A stretch of 10,078 bases of DNA, taken from assembly GCA_031278675.1 (NCBI GenBank), contig JAITJY010000204.1, forward strand, positions 1-10,078, read 5' to 3'. Positions 1-7,592 of this stretch are shown here, one piece after another; positions within the stretch are counted from its first letter, which is position 1, and each line of letters begins with the position of its first letter. The position numbers were made by a program, and so were the translations under genes. The stretch is from Bifidobacteriaceae bacterium (GTDB taxonomy: Bacteria; Actinomycetota; Actinomycetes; Actinomycetales; WQXJ01). The notes below the pieces were generated by a model. It saw only the letters and a program-made list of their open reading frames with translations. It was not told the DNA's origin and searched no databases.

Positions 1-164
1 GGCGAATGGGCTAGACATCGCCACACTGCGCGTTTGGGAGCTTTCGCGTGCAGCTTTCCTAGTGCCGAGTTGTCGGCTCAGCGCCATCGATGGCAACGGC
101 TGTGCTGCTGGGCGGCCACTTTTGTTTCGTGCCCCGGCAACTGGGCGTAACTCCACGCTTTGGA

Positions 165-190
165 CCTTGCCTCGCGTCCGCTGGCAAAGG
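165..190 (+). other. Weak inverted repeat upstream of the YcaO gene
   Basis: CCTTGCC at 165-171 can pair with GGCAAAGG at 183-190, leaving one bulged A and an 11-base loop. It lies in the leader just before the first biosynthetic gene. It could be a small RNA hairpin affecting readthrough into the operon, but the stem is short and no U-tract follows. Chance is a fair explanation. I see no convincing promoter in 151-246. Confidence 0.15.
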
Positions 191-235
191 CTGTTGGCCA
201 TCTTGTCCCAAACTCAACTACAACTACCCAGAAGT

Positions 236-240
236 GGAGG
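236..240 (+). promoter_or_regulatory. Ribosome binding site of the YcaO gene
   Basis: GGAGG lies six bases before the ATG at 247. This strong Shine-Dalgarno match fixes the start at 247 rather than at an in-frame upstream codon at 160, which has no comparable site. Confidence 0.75.
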
Positions 241-246
241 ATCCCG

Positions 247-2154
247 ATGAAAGCATTGTCGGCCGCTACGCCATGGTCGCGCGGTCTCGCGAGCGCTATG
301 TCGACCATCGCGGGCGACGTTACGGCCCTCGGCCTCAGATGCTCGGTGTCTCTGGCAGGGTGGTGGCCCGGTCAAGGTGCCGGACCCAGTGTTACCGTTC
401 CCGGTTTGGATGTCGGCAGCACGGTTCTGACCGTGCGTCTTGGTCCTACCGAGGCGGTGGTTGCGGCGACATCCGGCAGCCCCGGTCCGTGCCCGGATTG
501 TTTGGACGTCCGTCGGCTCGCGCTGTTGCCTACCGTCGAACGAGAAGTGATCGATAACAGCCGTGCCACCATCCTCGCGTGGTTTAGTGAGGTGCCCTGG
601 CTCCGAAACGTAGTCTGTCAGATTGTCCAGAGGCTTGCCGCCCAAGTGCAGGCGGATTCCACTGACGTTAGCGTTCCCGTGTGGCATATCACCACAGTCC
701 CGCCCACGATCAGCGTCTATTCTCTCTTACGCAACTCCGAATGCCCGTCGTGTGGGCGCGACGTCGCCGTGCCTGACTCACCGATATCGGGGCTTCCTTC
801 CACCCCGGTGGAGGCGGGAGCCGACCGTGCACGCAGCCCAGAGCAACTAGGGTTGCCTCTCACGGCACTCGTGAATCCTGTGTGCGGGGTTATTGGCACG
901 AGAGCCACGCGGGCCTACGAAGCGACCGCGAGCGCTCCAGTCTCGGGATGGTTTCAGGTCAGGGGAAAGCACGGGCTCCACGACATGTGGTGGAGCGGGC
1001 ATGCCGAATCGTATGCCCGAAGCGAAGCCACGGGAGCACTTGAGGGACTGGAACGCCTTGCGGGACAGCGGAACCGAGCGGCACCTGCTCGTTGGGCACG
1101 CGCGCGCGATCTCGACGAGCCGTTCGTCGAGATGGAAAACTGCGGACTCTACGCCGACTCCTTCTACGAAAGGCACGGTGAATATGTGAGATGGTCCGAT
1201 GACCCCGAAGTCGCATGGGTCCGAGGCTTCTCCCTTCGCGACAACCGCAGTATCCTTGTCCCTGAACAACTCGTGTATTACCTGGACTGGCGCGCTGACC
1301 AGCGTAATTCCGTACAAGAATGCTCTAACGGCTGCGCATCCGGCTCCACTGTGACAGAGGCCGTGATGCATGGTCTCCTAGAACTGCTGGAGCGCGACGC
1401 CTTCCTACTTAGCTGGTACTCGGGTCTTCCGTTGACGTCCATAGATCTTACAAGTGTGGAGTCACCTGCCGTGGCGCAGATGAGTGCCAACGTCAGCCAA
1501 CTTGGCTATGACCTTCGTTGCTTTGATATCCGTTTCGACGTCAGAGTTCCTGCGGTGGGCGCGGTCGCCATTCGACGCGACCGCAGGTTGGGGTACCTTT
1601 GCTTCGCCGGTGGCTCGTCTCTGGACCCCGCCTCTGCGGTGTGCGCGGCTGTGCGTGAGGTGGCATCCTACGTGCCGGGCTTCGAACACCGTGTCCGGTC
1701 GCGCCTGGACCGAGTACATCTGATGGCGCGTGACTTCAGGAATGTCGAGTTTCTCGAAGACCACGCCCTGCTTTACGGCTTGCCCGCGATGGCTGAACAT
1801 GCGCGGCATTGGGTCGGCGAGACCACTCCGCAGGCGATGAGCGACGTATTCGGTTCATGGAACACGGAGCACCCGGCATCCGCAGACCTACGAGACGAGG
1901 TCGAATTCCTCGTTGCCCAGGTTGCCAAACTCGGCTACGACACCATTGCCGTCGACCAAACGATGGCCGAGCAGCGTCAAATCGGGATTCGGACAGTGTG
2001 CGTCGTGGTGCCCGGGCTCGTCCCCATCGACTTCGGTTGGGAGAGGCAGCGCCTCCTGACGATGCCGCGAACCTATCTGGCCAGGCAGCACGGACAGGTC
2101 AACGCCCCACGTTCCTATCAGTCCCTCAACCTCAGCCCGCATCCATTTCCATGA
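247..2154 (+). CDS. YcaO-domain azoline-forming cyclodehydratase (TOMM/thiopeptide type)
   Basis: This 635-residue cytoplasmic enzyme should use ATP to phosphorylate backbone amides of a precursor peptide and cyclise Cys, Ser or Thr to thiazolines or (methyl)oxazolines. The N-terminal third carries two CxxC pairs, C82/C85 and C166/C169, fitting the zinc tetrad of the E1-like part of fused cyclodehydratases. The YcaO domain follows. Its hallmark segment NGCASGSTVTEA (361-372) runs into E379-L-L-E382-R-D, the conserved ExxERD of the nucleotide/Mg site, and SSLDPASA leads to R470-E471. The protein ends in PHPFP, the proline-rich C-terminus typical of azoline-forming YcaO proteins. No 80-residue leader-binding wing domain (RRE) precedes the first CxxC, so a separate partner probably presents the substrate. 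The start at 247 is set by GGAGG at 236-240. A TTA leucine codon lies at 727. Assignment is firm; the exact product class is inferred. Confidence 0.93.
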   Translation: MKALSAATPWSRGLASAMSTIAGDVTALGLRCSVSLAGWWPGQGAGPSVTVPGLDVGSTVLTVRLGPTEAVVAATSGSPGPCPDCLDVRRLALLPTVEREVIDNSRATILAWFSEVPWLRNVVCQIVQRLAAQVQADSTDVSVPVWHITTVPPTISVYSLLRNSECPSCGRDVAVPDSPISGLPSTPVEAGADRARSPEQLGLPLTALVNPVCGVIGTRATRAYEATASAPVSGWFQVRGKHGLHDMWWSGHAESYARSEATGALEGLERLAGQRNRAAPARWARARDLDEPFVEMENCGLYADSFYERHGEYVRWSDDPEVAWVRGFSLRDNRSILVPEQLVYYLDWRADQRNSVQECSNGCASGSTVTEAVMHGLLELLERDAFLLSWYSGLPLTSIDLTSVESPAVAQMSANVSQLGYDLRCFDIRFDVRVPAVGAVAIRRDRRLGYLCFAGGSSLDPASAVCAAVREVASYVPGFEHRVRSRLDRVHLMARDFRNVEFLEDHALLYGLPAMAEHARHWVGETTPQAMSDVFGSWNTEHPASADLRDEVEFLVAQVAKLGYDTIAVDQTMAEQRQIGIRTVCVVVPGLVPIDFGWERQRLLTMPRTYLARQHGQVNAPRSYQSLNLSPHPFP

Positions 2155-2157
2155 TAC

Positions 2158-2163
2158 AAGGAG
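2158..2163 (+). promoter_or_regulatory. Ribosome binding site of the SagB-type gene
   Basis: AAGGAG lies five bases before the ATG at 2169 and starts four bases after the YcaO stop codon. It selects 2169 as the start; the same frame is open back to 1809, but that part lies inside the YcaO gene. Confidence 0.75.
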
Positions 2164-2168
2164 CAGCC

Positions 2169-3809
2169 ATGTCTAGGACAGTTGGAGCCCGCGCCGCGAC
2201 GGAGCACATAGACGCCGAGCCGACCTGCGGCCATTCGACCCGGTTGGTCCGCGCGTATGTGACTGCCATCCTTGAGCGAGCGAAACGCCCCCTTCCCCCG
2301 CGCGGCTTCAGAGTGGACTGGGACGACCAGCCATCGAAGCATCTTTACTACGAGGATGTGCCGCGGCTGCCGCTGCCGGCCGCACAGCTTCCAGGGGCGG
2401 TCCCCCTGGGTTCCGTTCTTGAGCACCTTCAGCGGGGCGGGACTCCGTCAACCACAACGCTAGGCGACCTCGTGAATCTGCTGTGGTGCAACGGCATCAT
2501 CGCGCGTCGGATGGAGCCGAACTGGAATGACGACTCGACCCGCAAGTTGTATCCCGAATTCGCAACTTGGGCACGGGCTTACCCCTCGGGCGGAGGAATG
2601 TATCCGTGCGAGCTGTACCTGGTGTCCAACAGCGCCGATGGCCTCCCCAGTGGCGTCTACCACTACGACACTGCGCACCACAGCCTCGCCCAGTTGTCGC
2701 GTGAGGACCGAACCAGACGACTAAGCGAAAGCGTCGGCGTGGACTCTTCGGCTTTCCTCGTGGCGACGATCCGGTTCTGGAAAAACGCCTTCAAGTACAA
2801 TTCCTTCTGCTACCACGTTGTCGGCCAAGACCTCGGCTGCCTGCTTGCGACCTGGCGCCTTGTCGCCGCCGCATCCCGGAGAACGTACCGCCCGGTGACA
2901 GTCTTTGACGACCGCCGGGTGGCCCACATCATAGATGTCGATCCCATGACGGACGGCCCGTTTCTCGTCCTGCCGCTTTCCCGCTCAGCGCCAACCGGGC
3001 GACGCGACGCCTCTGGGGGTCTTCTGGGGCAGCATGCCGTCCGTGAACGTTCAAAGCGTGTCAGGACCTTCCCGCTCATTGAACACGTACAGGCGGCATG
3101 CATCGCCGACCCGCCGATGCTTCCCGATGACCAGTGCGACGTGACGTCTTTTCCCAGCAACCCGGCTGGCGAACGGAAGGTACTGCCCCAGCCGGATTTG
3201 GAAGCAGCCGTTGTGGCATCGGTCATTCGCCGCCGATCAAGTTTCGGTCTCTTGACAGCAGCGACGGAATTGCCACTTCGCTCGCTCGCCGCAACCCTCG
3301 AACTCGCCGACAAAATTGTGCGCAGCCCGATCGATGATCTCGACCACGGCTCAGCGGTCAGGCTAAGGGTCCTCGCAGGAAAAGTGGAGGGACTGGAACG
3401 CAGATCCTATCTCTACGAGCCGGGGTCCGGCGCGCTCGTTGCTGGTCCTGAGATCGACTTTCACGCGCTCCAACAACTCTATCCGCTGTCGAACTACAGC
3501 ATCGACCAGACCAGCGCGATAGTCACCGTCTCTGTGAATCTCAACGCCTACCTCGACCGCTACGGGCCACGGGGATACCGACGCGCAAGTATCGACGTCG
3601 GACAGGCGTGCCAAGGAGTCTGCACAGCGGCTGCGGCCGAGCGAATCGGGGCCGGAGCGGTTCTCGGCGTAGACACGACGGCAGTCGACGGCCTTGCCGG
3701 GGTGGCGCTCCCGGAGCAGACGCTCCTTTGCATCATGATCGGCACTGAACGGCCAGTCTCTGCGGATTACATGCAGAGCATCAGGACGCCAGGGACGGTG
3801 ACAGCATGA
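2169..3809 (+). CDS. SagB-type FMN-dependent azoline dehydrogenase, tandem nitroreductase fold
   Basis: This 546-residue cytoplasmic flavoenzyme should oxidise azolines made by the YcaO protein to aromatic azoles with FMN. The first nitroreductase-like half carries RAYPSGGGMYP (136-146) and then GLPSGVYHYD, the classic SagB signature. FKYNSFCYHVVGQDLG follows, in which K209-Y210 match the catalytic Lys-Tyr pair known from McbC-type dehydrogenases. The second half starts near RRRSSF (354-359) and repeats the layout in degenerate form: VEGLERRSYLYEPGSGAL, then DRYGPRGYRRASIDVGQACQ with R464-Y465 where the first half has Lys-Tyr. The second half may therefore act as a structural partner rather than a second active site. 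Tandem proteins of about 500 residues are usual in actinobacterial thiopeptide-like clusters. The gene follows the YcaO gene by 14 bases and overlaps the LanB gene as ATGA. Confidence 0.9.
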   Translation: MSRTVGARAATEHIDAEPTCGHSTRLVRAYVTAILERAKRPLPPRGFRVDWDDQPSKHLYYEDVPRLPLPAAQLPGAVPLGSVLEHLQRGGTPSTTTLGDLVNLLWCNGIIARRMEPNWNDDSTRKLYPEFATWARAYPSGGGMYPCELYLVSNSADGLPSGVYHYDTAHHSLAQLSREDRTRRLSESVGVDSSAFLVATIRFWKNAFKYNSFCYHVVGQDLGCLLATWRLVAAASRRTYRPVTVFDDRRVAHIIDVDPMTDGPFLVLPLSRSAPTGRRDASGGLLGQHAVRERSKRVRTFPLIEHVQAACIADPPMLPDDQCDVTSFPSNPAGERKVLPQPDLEAAVVASVIRRRSSFGLLTAATELPLRSLAATLELADKIVRSPIDDLDHGSAVRLRVLAGKVEGLERRSYLYEPGSGALVAGPEIDFHALQQLYPLSNYSIDQTSAIVTVSVNLNAYLDRYGPRGYRRASIDVGQACQGVCTAAAAERIGAGAVLGVDTTAVDGLAGVALPEQTLLCIMIGTERPVSADYMQSIRTPGTVTA

Positions 3810-6592
3810 CGACTTCTCACGAGAGGGAGCCGGCGTCGGCCACTGCGGCTTCTCTCGCACCTCAACGATGGCGGCTCTCGCCGCTGTTCCTTCTCCGAGT
3901 AGCGGGGCAACCCGCCACTGTGGCCAAATGTCTGCGGACACCCCGAATCGCGCAGTGGACCACGGCCGGTCTCCGCATCCAAGAAGAACTGCGCTCTGCT
4001 TCCGGGCAGCTTACACAAGCCCTTGAGCGAATCGTGCCAAAGCTGTCTGACGACCAGCGAGAGCAGCGCCGAGCCGCAGTGAATACTCGACGCGAGGTGT
4101 TCAACGGACGTATGCCTGGCAGACGGGACCTAGAAGGGGCCGCCTCGGTACTGCCAGATGACGTTCTGCCCCTGCTAGCGTGCTGGCAGAAGGCGAGGCA
4201 GGAGCGGGACAGCCATCTAGCTGAGGGCGCGACGGTCTTTGAAAGCGAGACTCAGTCCACTCGGGCGGCTGTCCGACATGCGGTCAACGCCGACTCACTG
4301 CGGAGCGCGATCTTATTGCAGTCCGAGGTACTTGAATCCACGATGGACAGGTACGTGCGTTCCAGCAGCCAGCCGGATAAGAGGTCACGCCGGATTGAGC
4401 GGACACTTATCGAGTTGCTGCTCCGGTCGACTCTCAAAACCAGTCCATTCTCAACACTCACTGCAATCGGCCTCGGACATCTGCGAACGGACAAGACCGC
4501 ATGTCAATACATGATCCTCGACGACTTGCGCCAGCAAGCTCACACCCAGGCCAACGTTGCCGTCGGATCGAGACTGGCCGCCGCTATTGGTGCTAATCCC
4601 CAGCTTCGAGAGCGGCAACGGGTGCAGGTAGCTCCCGGAGCAAGCACCCTTGGCGACCGTGTGCGCTACGCCCGCCGCAGGCTAGCTGTCGCCGCCGATC
4701 CCGGGTCGGCCGTGACCATGGATAACGTGCATGAGCACCTGTTTGTTATTCCCGGCGGGCCGATCCTCCAGAGAATCACCGAATCCTGCCGGGATGGAAG
4801 CACGCTCTCGGATATCCTCAACCAAATCGTCGGTTCTCGTCACGGGAATGAGGCGGATATGAAAGACTTTATGGGGCACCTGCTCCGTCTCGGCTTTCTG
4901 GTTCTCCCAGATTTTCAGATGGACCTCCACGCGCCCAGTCCGCTCAAGAGATTTGCTGAGGTGCTGTGGGCTGCTGGCGGAAGTATGCGAGTTGCTGCAA
5001 ACGCCGTGAGATCATATCTCAAGTCTGTCGAAGAGTATGCCATCTCGCCGCCACGCGACCGGGGTGGCGTTCTTCGGGCCGCCCGGTCATATGTGGAGCA
5101 AGCATTCGATGCCGTTGGTGCTTCGCGTTCATTGGTCCCGGGAACGGTGCTCTACGAAGACTGCACGATTTCCTCACGACAGATTCGATTGGATCGATCC
5201 GTATCCGAGATCCTCGAGCGTTCGCTTGCCGGAATTGCTGATATATCGCCCGCTTTTGACATGAACATGCCGCGCCGTATAGCAGCCATTGGCTTCTTCA
5301 CTGCACGCTATGGCGTTGGAGGTCAATGTGAGGACTTTGAGCAATTCTGTCACGAGTATCAACGAGACTTCTTCGGACCCTACACGGAGCGCTTGATTGC
5401 TAAGCCCTCTGTGGACCCTTCAAACTCATTCACACCGCTTGAGAACTGGTTCAAGCAGCCAGAATTCGATGAGCTTGATGCCGCTCGGGCTACGGTTGGC
5501 CAAATGGTCAGCGAGTCGCTCGCCAGTGCGGGTGAGGAGGCGCGAGAAGTCCGCCTTCCCGAGGACTTCTTTGACCGCGTGGCCTCGTTGATGCCCCGTT
5601 GCGCGAGGTTTCGATCCTCATGGTCGCACTTCGTGCAGGCCATCGTCGAAGGCGGCCAGAGGCCGATGTGGGTCGTCAACCAGAGCCATTCCGGGGCTAC
5701 CGCCATGTTCTCCCGCTTCCTCCACGCTCTGGATGAGTCGGGGGCCGACGCGACCGCATTGGTTCGTTCGATGTTGGCGGAAACCGCCCCGCCCGACACG
5801 GTCTACGCGGAGCTTCGCGGGGGGCTCGACACGACCAATCTGAATCTCCACCCCATCGTCACGACACATGAGATTATCTGTCCGGGTGATGTCAGTCGGC
5901 GGCCGCTTGACGAGCAGATCAGCCTATCGGACCTGTTTGTCTGCCATCGGCCGCGTAGCGACACCCTTGAATTGAGGTCCCGCCGCCTCGGCTCGCGCGT
6001 CGTCCCTGTCTATCTCGGGTTCCTTCTGCCTATGGCTTTGCCGGAAATTCAGCAGGTCCTGCTGTGCTTTAGTCCACTGGGATCTGCTCAGTTCGACTAC
6101 TGGGCGGGCACCGGGCAACCGCTCGGCGACCGCGACGTTGTGCGCTATCCTCGCCTTGTCCATGGTTCGCTCGTGTTACAGCGCGAACTCTGGAAGGTCG
6201 CCAGTCGCGCCTTTCCCAAGCAGGGGCATCGTGAATCCGATGCCTGCCATGCATTGAGGGTGGAACAGTGGCGACTGGGCCAAGGTATGCCGAACCTCGT
6301 CTTCGCGCAGATCGACCGTGAAGGCCGCGCAGCGCTGGACGGGGAGGAGGAATCGGCACCACAGAGCGATTCCTTTGGGGTTGGCCGCAAACCGTTGCCG
6401 ATTGATTTCCAATCGCGGTTCTGCGTGGAGTTGCTGGACAGACTAGCGCGCGAGGCCGACCGTCGCCTGGTTCTAACAGAGGCACTGCCGACACCTGAGC
6501 AGGCGCTCGTGCGGGATAGCTCTGGTCAGGAATGGGTGTCCGAGTTGCTGATTGAGATCTATCCAACGGGGAGGAGCGTCGATGTCCGGTAG
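3806..6592 (+). CDS. LanB-type dehydratase, glutamylation subunit (split lantibiotic dehydratase)
   Basis: This 928-residue protein should transfer glutamate from glutamyl-tRNA onto Ser/Thr side chains of the precursor, the first half of dehydration. Family signs are the N-terminal LSPLFLLRVAG, then LRSTLKTSPFSTLTAIGLG (206-224, with SPFST at 213-217), equivalent to the SPFST segment of LanB proteins. Near the C-terminus come S708-D-L and RSRRLGSRVVPVYLGF (from R724), matching the SDL and RSxxLGxxVxP pattern of the family. It ends without a SpaB_C elimination domain, which is encoded by the next gene; this split is typical of thiopeptide and goadsporin clusters, unlike one-piece NisB. The start codon overlaps the SagB stop as ATGA with only a weak AGGGA at 3791-3795, so translation is probably coupled. 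TTA codons lie at 4313 and 6176. Confidence 0.93.
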   Translation: MTTSHEREPASATAASLAPQRWRLSPLFLLRVAGQPATVAKCLRTPRIAQWTTAGLRIQEELRSASGQLTQALERIVPKLSDDQREQRRAAVNTRREVFNGRMPGRRDLEGAASVLPDDVLPLLACWQKARQERDSHLAEGATVFESETQSTRAAVRHAVNADSLRSAILLQSEVLESTMDRYVRSSSQPDKRSRRIERTLIELLLRSTLKTSPFSTLTAIGLGHLRTDKTACQYMILDDLRQQAHTQANVAVGSRLAAAIGANPQLRERQRVQVAPGASTLGDRVRYARRRLAVAADPGSAVTMDNVHEHLFVIPGGPILQRITESCRDGSTLSDILNQIVGSRHGNEADMKDFMGHLLRLGFLVLPDFQMDLHAPSPLKRFAEVLWAAGGSMRVAANAVRSYLKSVEEYAISPPRDRGGVLRAARSYVEQAFDAVGASRSLVPGTVLYEDCTISSRQIRLDRSVSEILERSLAGIADISPAFDMNMPRRIAAIGFFTARYGVGGQCEDFEQFCHEYQRDFFGPYTERLIAKPSVDPSNSFTPLENWFKQPEFDELDAARATVGQMVSESLASAGEEAREVRLPEDFFDRVASLMPRCARFRSSWSHFVQAIVEGGQRPMWVVNQSHSGATAMFSRFLHALDESGADATALVRSMLAETAPPDTVYAELRGGLDTTNLNLHPIVTTHEIICPGDVSRRPLDEQISLSDLFVCHRPRSDTLELRSRRLGSRVVPVYLGFLLPMALPEIQQVLLCFSPLGSAQFDYWAGTGQPLGDRDVVRYPRLVHGSLVLQRELWKVASRAFPKQGHRESDACHALRVEQWRLGQGMPNLVFAQIDREGRAALDGEEESAPQSDSFGVGRKPLPIDFQSRFCVELLDRLAREADRRLVLTEALPTPEQALVRDSSGQEWVSELLIEIYPTGRSVDVR
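6568..6576 (+). promoter_or_regulatory. Ribosome binding site of the elimination-domain gene, inside the LanB gene
   Basis: GGGGAGGAG ends five bases before the ATG at 6582. It picks 6582 over in-frame alternatives at 6552 (upstream of this site) and 6597 (too far downstream). The site lies within the last codons of the LanB gene, so the elimination protein can be initiated independently. Confidence 0.7.
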
Positions 6593-7592
6593 CTGGATGG
6601 CGTTTCATGTGTTCTACGCAAGTGACTCGAATCCGATTCTCTCGGAGTGCGTCAGACCGCTGGTCTCAGAGCTACGGGCGGACGGCCTGATTGACCGCTG
6701 GTTCTTTATCCGATACTGGGAGGAGGGACCGCATCTCCGACTTAGGTTCCGACCTGCCACATCCAGTCATGAGTCTCGTGTGCGTTCGCGTGTCCTTAGC
6801 GCGCTGGGGACCTTCTTGAAGCGGCGGCCGGCACTCTACGAAGTCGTTCCCGACGATGTCGATGACCTGTATAAGCGGATGCATGTTGCGGAATACGGGG
6901 AGGAAAGCTGGAATGCCAAGTACGGCAGCGAGGGTCGCATGCCGCTACGGCCCAATAATTCGATCGCTGAGCTTCCCTATGAACCAGAGTACGGACGATA
7001 CGGTGGTATAGCAGGAATCGATTTGGCGGAATGGCACTTTGAACGTTCCAGTGATATCGTCCTTGATCTCGTCGCGACGACGAGTACCCATGTCCGTCAG
7101 CTACTGATCGGCCTTTCGATGCAGCTTTCGCTTGTTCTTGCGTACACTTTTCTTGATGCCGACGAATCCGTCCGCGGATTCTTCCGGAACTATCGGGATT
7201 TTTGGGAGACAGCATATGTGGAGCCTTCTGACTCTCAGCATGATTCTTTCGACAAGAGCTACGAGATTATTGCGGACTCTCTCCTAGCCAGAGTTGATCG
7301 AATCCGCGAAATGAGTTCGGGAAGGCGGTCAGCTCCTTCCGAGTTTGAGAAATCCATCGTAGGACACGCCCGCGAGTTGCGACAGGCTGTCGAGCGGCTA
7401 ATCGATCAAGGGGCGTTCGACTTCAGTCAGCGGCAGTCGGAAGATGAGCAAATGCGTCGGGAAACCGTCTTCCCGCAACTTGTGAGCGCGTACATCCACA
7501 TGACGAACAACCGGCTGGGCATGGCGATCATCGACGAGATTTACCTCTCTTATCTGGTCGAGAAGGCACTCACAGTGACGGCGGCCAAATGA
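6582..7592 (+). CDS. SpaB_C / thiopeptide-type bacteriocin biosynthesis protein, likely glutamate-elimination subunit
   Basis: This 336-residue protein should remove glutamate from glutamylated Ser/Thr to give dehydroalanine/dehydrobutyrine. Signs are WFFIRYWEEGPHLRLRFR (40-57), the hallmark of the domain; YGRYGG (137-142); and HMTNNRLG starting at H306 near the C-terminus, followed by a helix with an acidic residue and YL. The conserved Arg in the LRLRF strand and the His before the NR pair correspond to the residues needed for elimination in NisB-type enzymes, so I favour elimination. The related pyridine-forming cycloaddition enzymes of thiopeptides share the fold and cannot be fully excluded. 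The start overlaps the LanB stop by 11 bases, and the stop overlaps the M50 start as ATGA. The length of about 340 residues suits either subfamily. Confidence 0.88.
   Translation: MSGSWMAFHVFYASDSNPILSECVRPLVSELRADGLIDRWFFIRYWEEGPHLRLRFRPATSSHESRVRSRVLSALGTFLKRRPALYEVVPDDVDDLYKRMHVAEYGEESWNAKYGSEGRMPLRPNNSIAELPYEPEYGRYGGIAGIDLAEWHFERSSDIVLDLVATTSTHVRQLLIGLSMQLSLVLAYTFLDADESVRGFFRNYRDFWETAYVEPSDSQHDSFDKSYEIIADSLLARVDRIREMSSGRRSAPSEFEKSIVGHARELRQAVERLIDQGAFDFSQRQSEDEQMRRETVFPQLVSAYIHMTNNRLGMAIIDEIYLSYLVEKALTVTAAK

Larger units (their letters stand above)
2..250 (+). other. Open reading frame entering from the left edge (possible 3' end of an upstream gene)
   Basis: This frame is open from the first bases and stops at a TGA (248-250) that overlaps the ATG of the YcaO gene as ATGA, the junction style used three more times in this operon. 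Near its start it reads GLDIATLRVWELSRAAF, which loosely recalls the LD(I/V)xxLE(I/V)S stretch of thiopeptide leader peptides. What follows is not a convincing core: Ser, Thr and Cys are scattered, and the last 30 residues are rich in Arg, Leu and Gln. Third-position GC is only moderate and drops over the last dozen codons, which argues against real coding there. A GTG at 62 could give a 62-residue product but has no clear ribosome site. It may be the tail of an upstream protein, a decayed gene, or chance. Confidence 0.2.

Noticed and set aside
194..222. TTGGCC as a -35 box for the operon
   Set aside because: No acceptable -10 sequence lies at 16-18 bases; the operon promoter is probably left of the window.
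215..226. Tandem repeat of CAACTA twice
   Set aside because: Two copies of six bases are too short to separate from chance.
160..246. Longer YcaO protein starting at 160
   Set aside because: The extra 29 residues have no family resemblance, and the ATG at 247 has a strong GGAGG six bases upstream.
90..557. 155-codon frame overlapping the YcaO start, with CWPSC near its beginning
   Set aside because: Most of it lies out of frame inside the YcaO gene and is Arg-rich shadow sequence. The Cys-bearing part is not followed by a stop as a core peptide would be.
847..1371. 174-codon minus-strand frame opposite the YcaO gene
   Set aside because: It has no recognisable domain and lies opposite a well-supported gene; such antisense frames are usual in GC-rich DNA. 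The same applies to minus-strand frames at 2810-3313, 3363-3941, 6069-6608 and 8519-9262.
1809..2168. Extension of the SagB frame upstream inside the YcaO gene
   Set aside because: The 120 extra residues are an out-of-frame reading of the YcaO gene; AAGGAG at 2158-2163 fixes the start at 2169.
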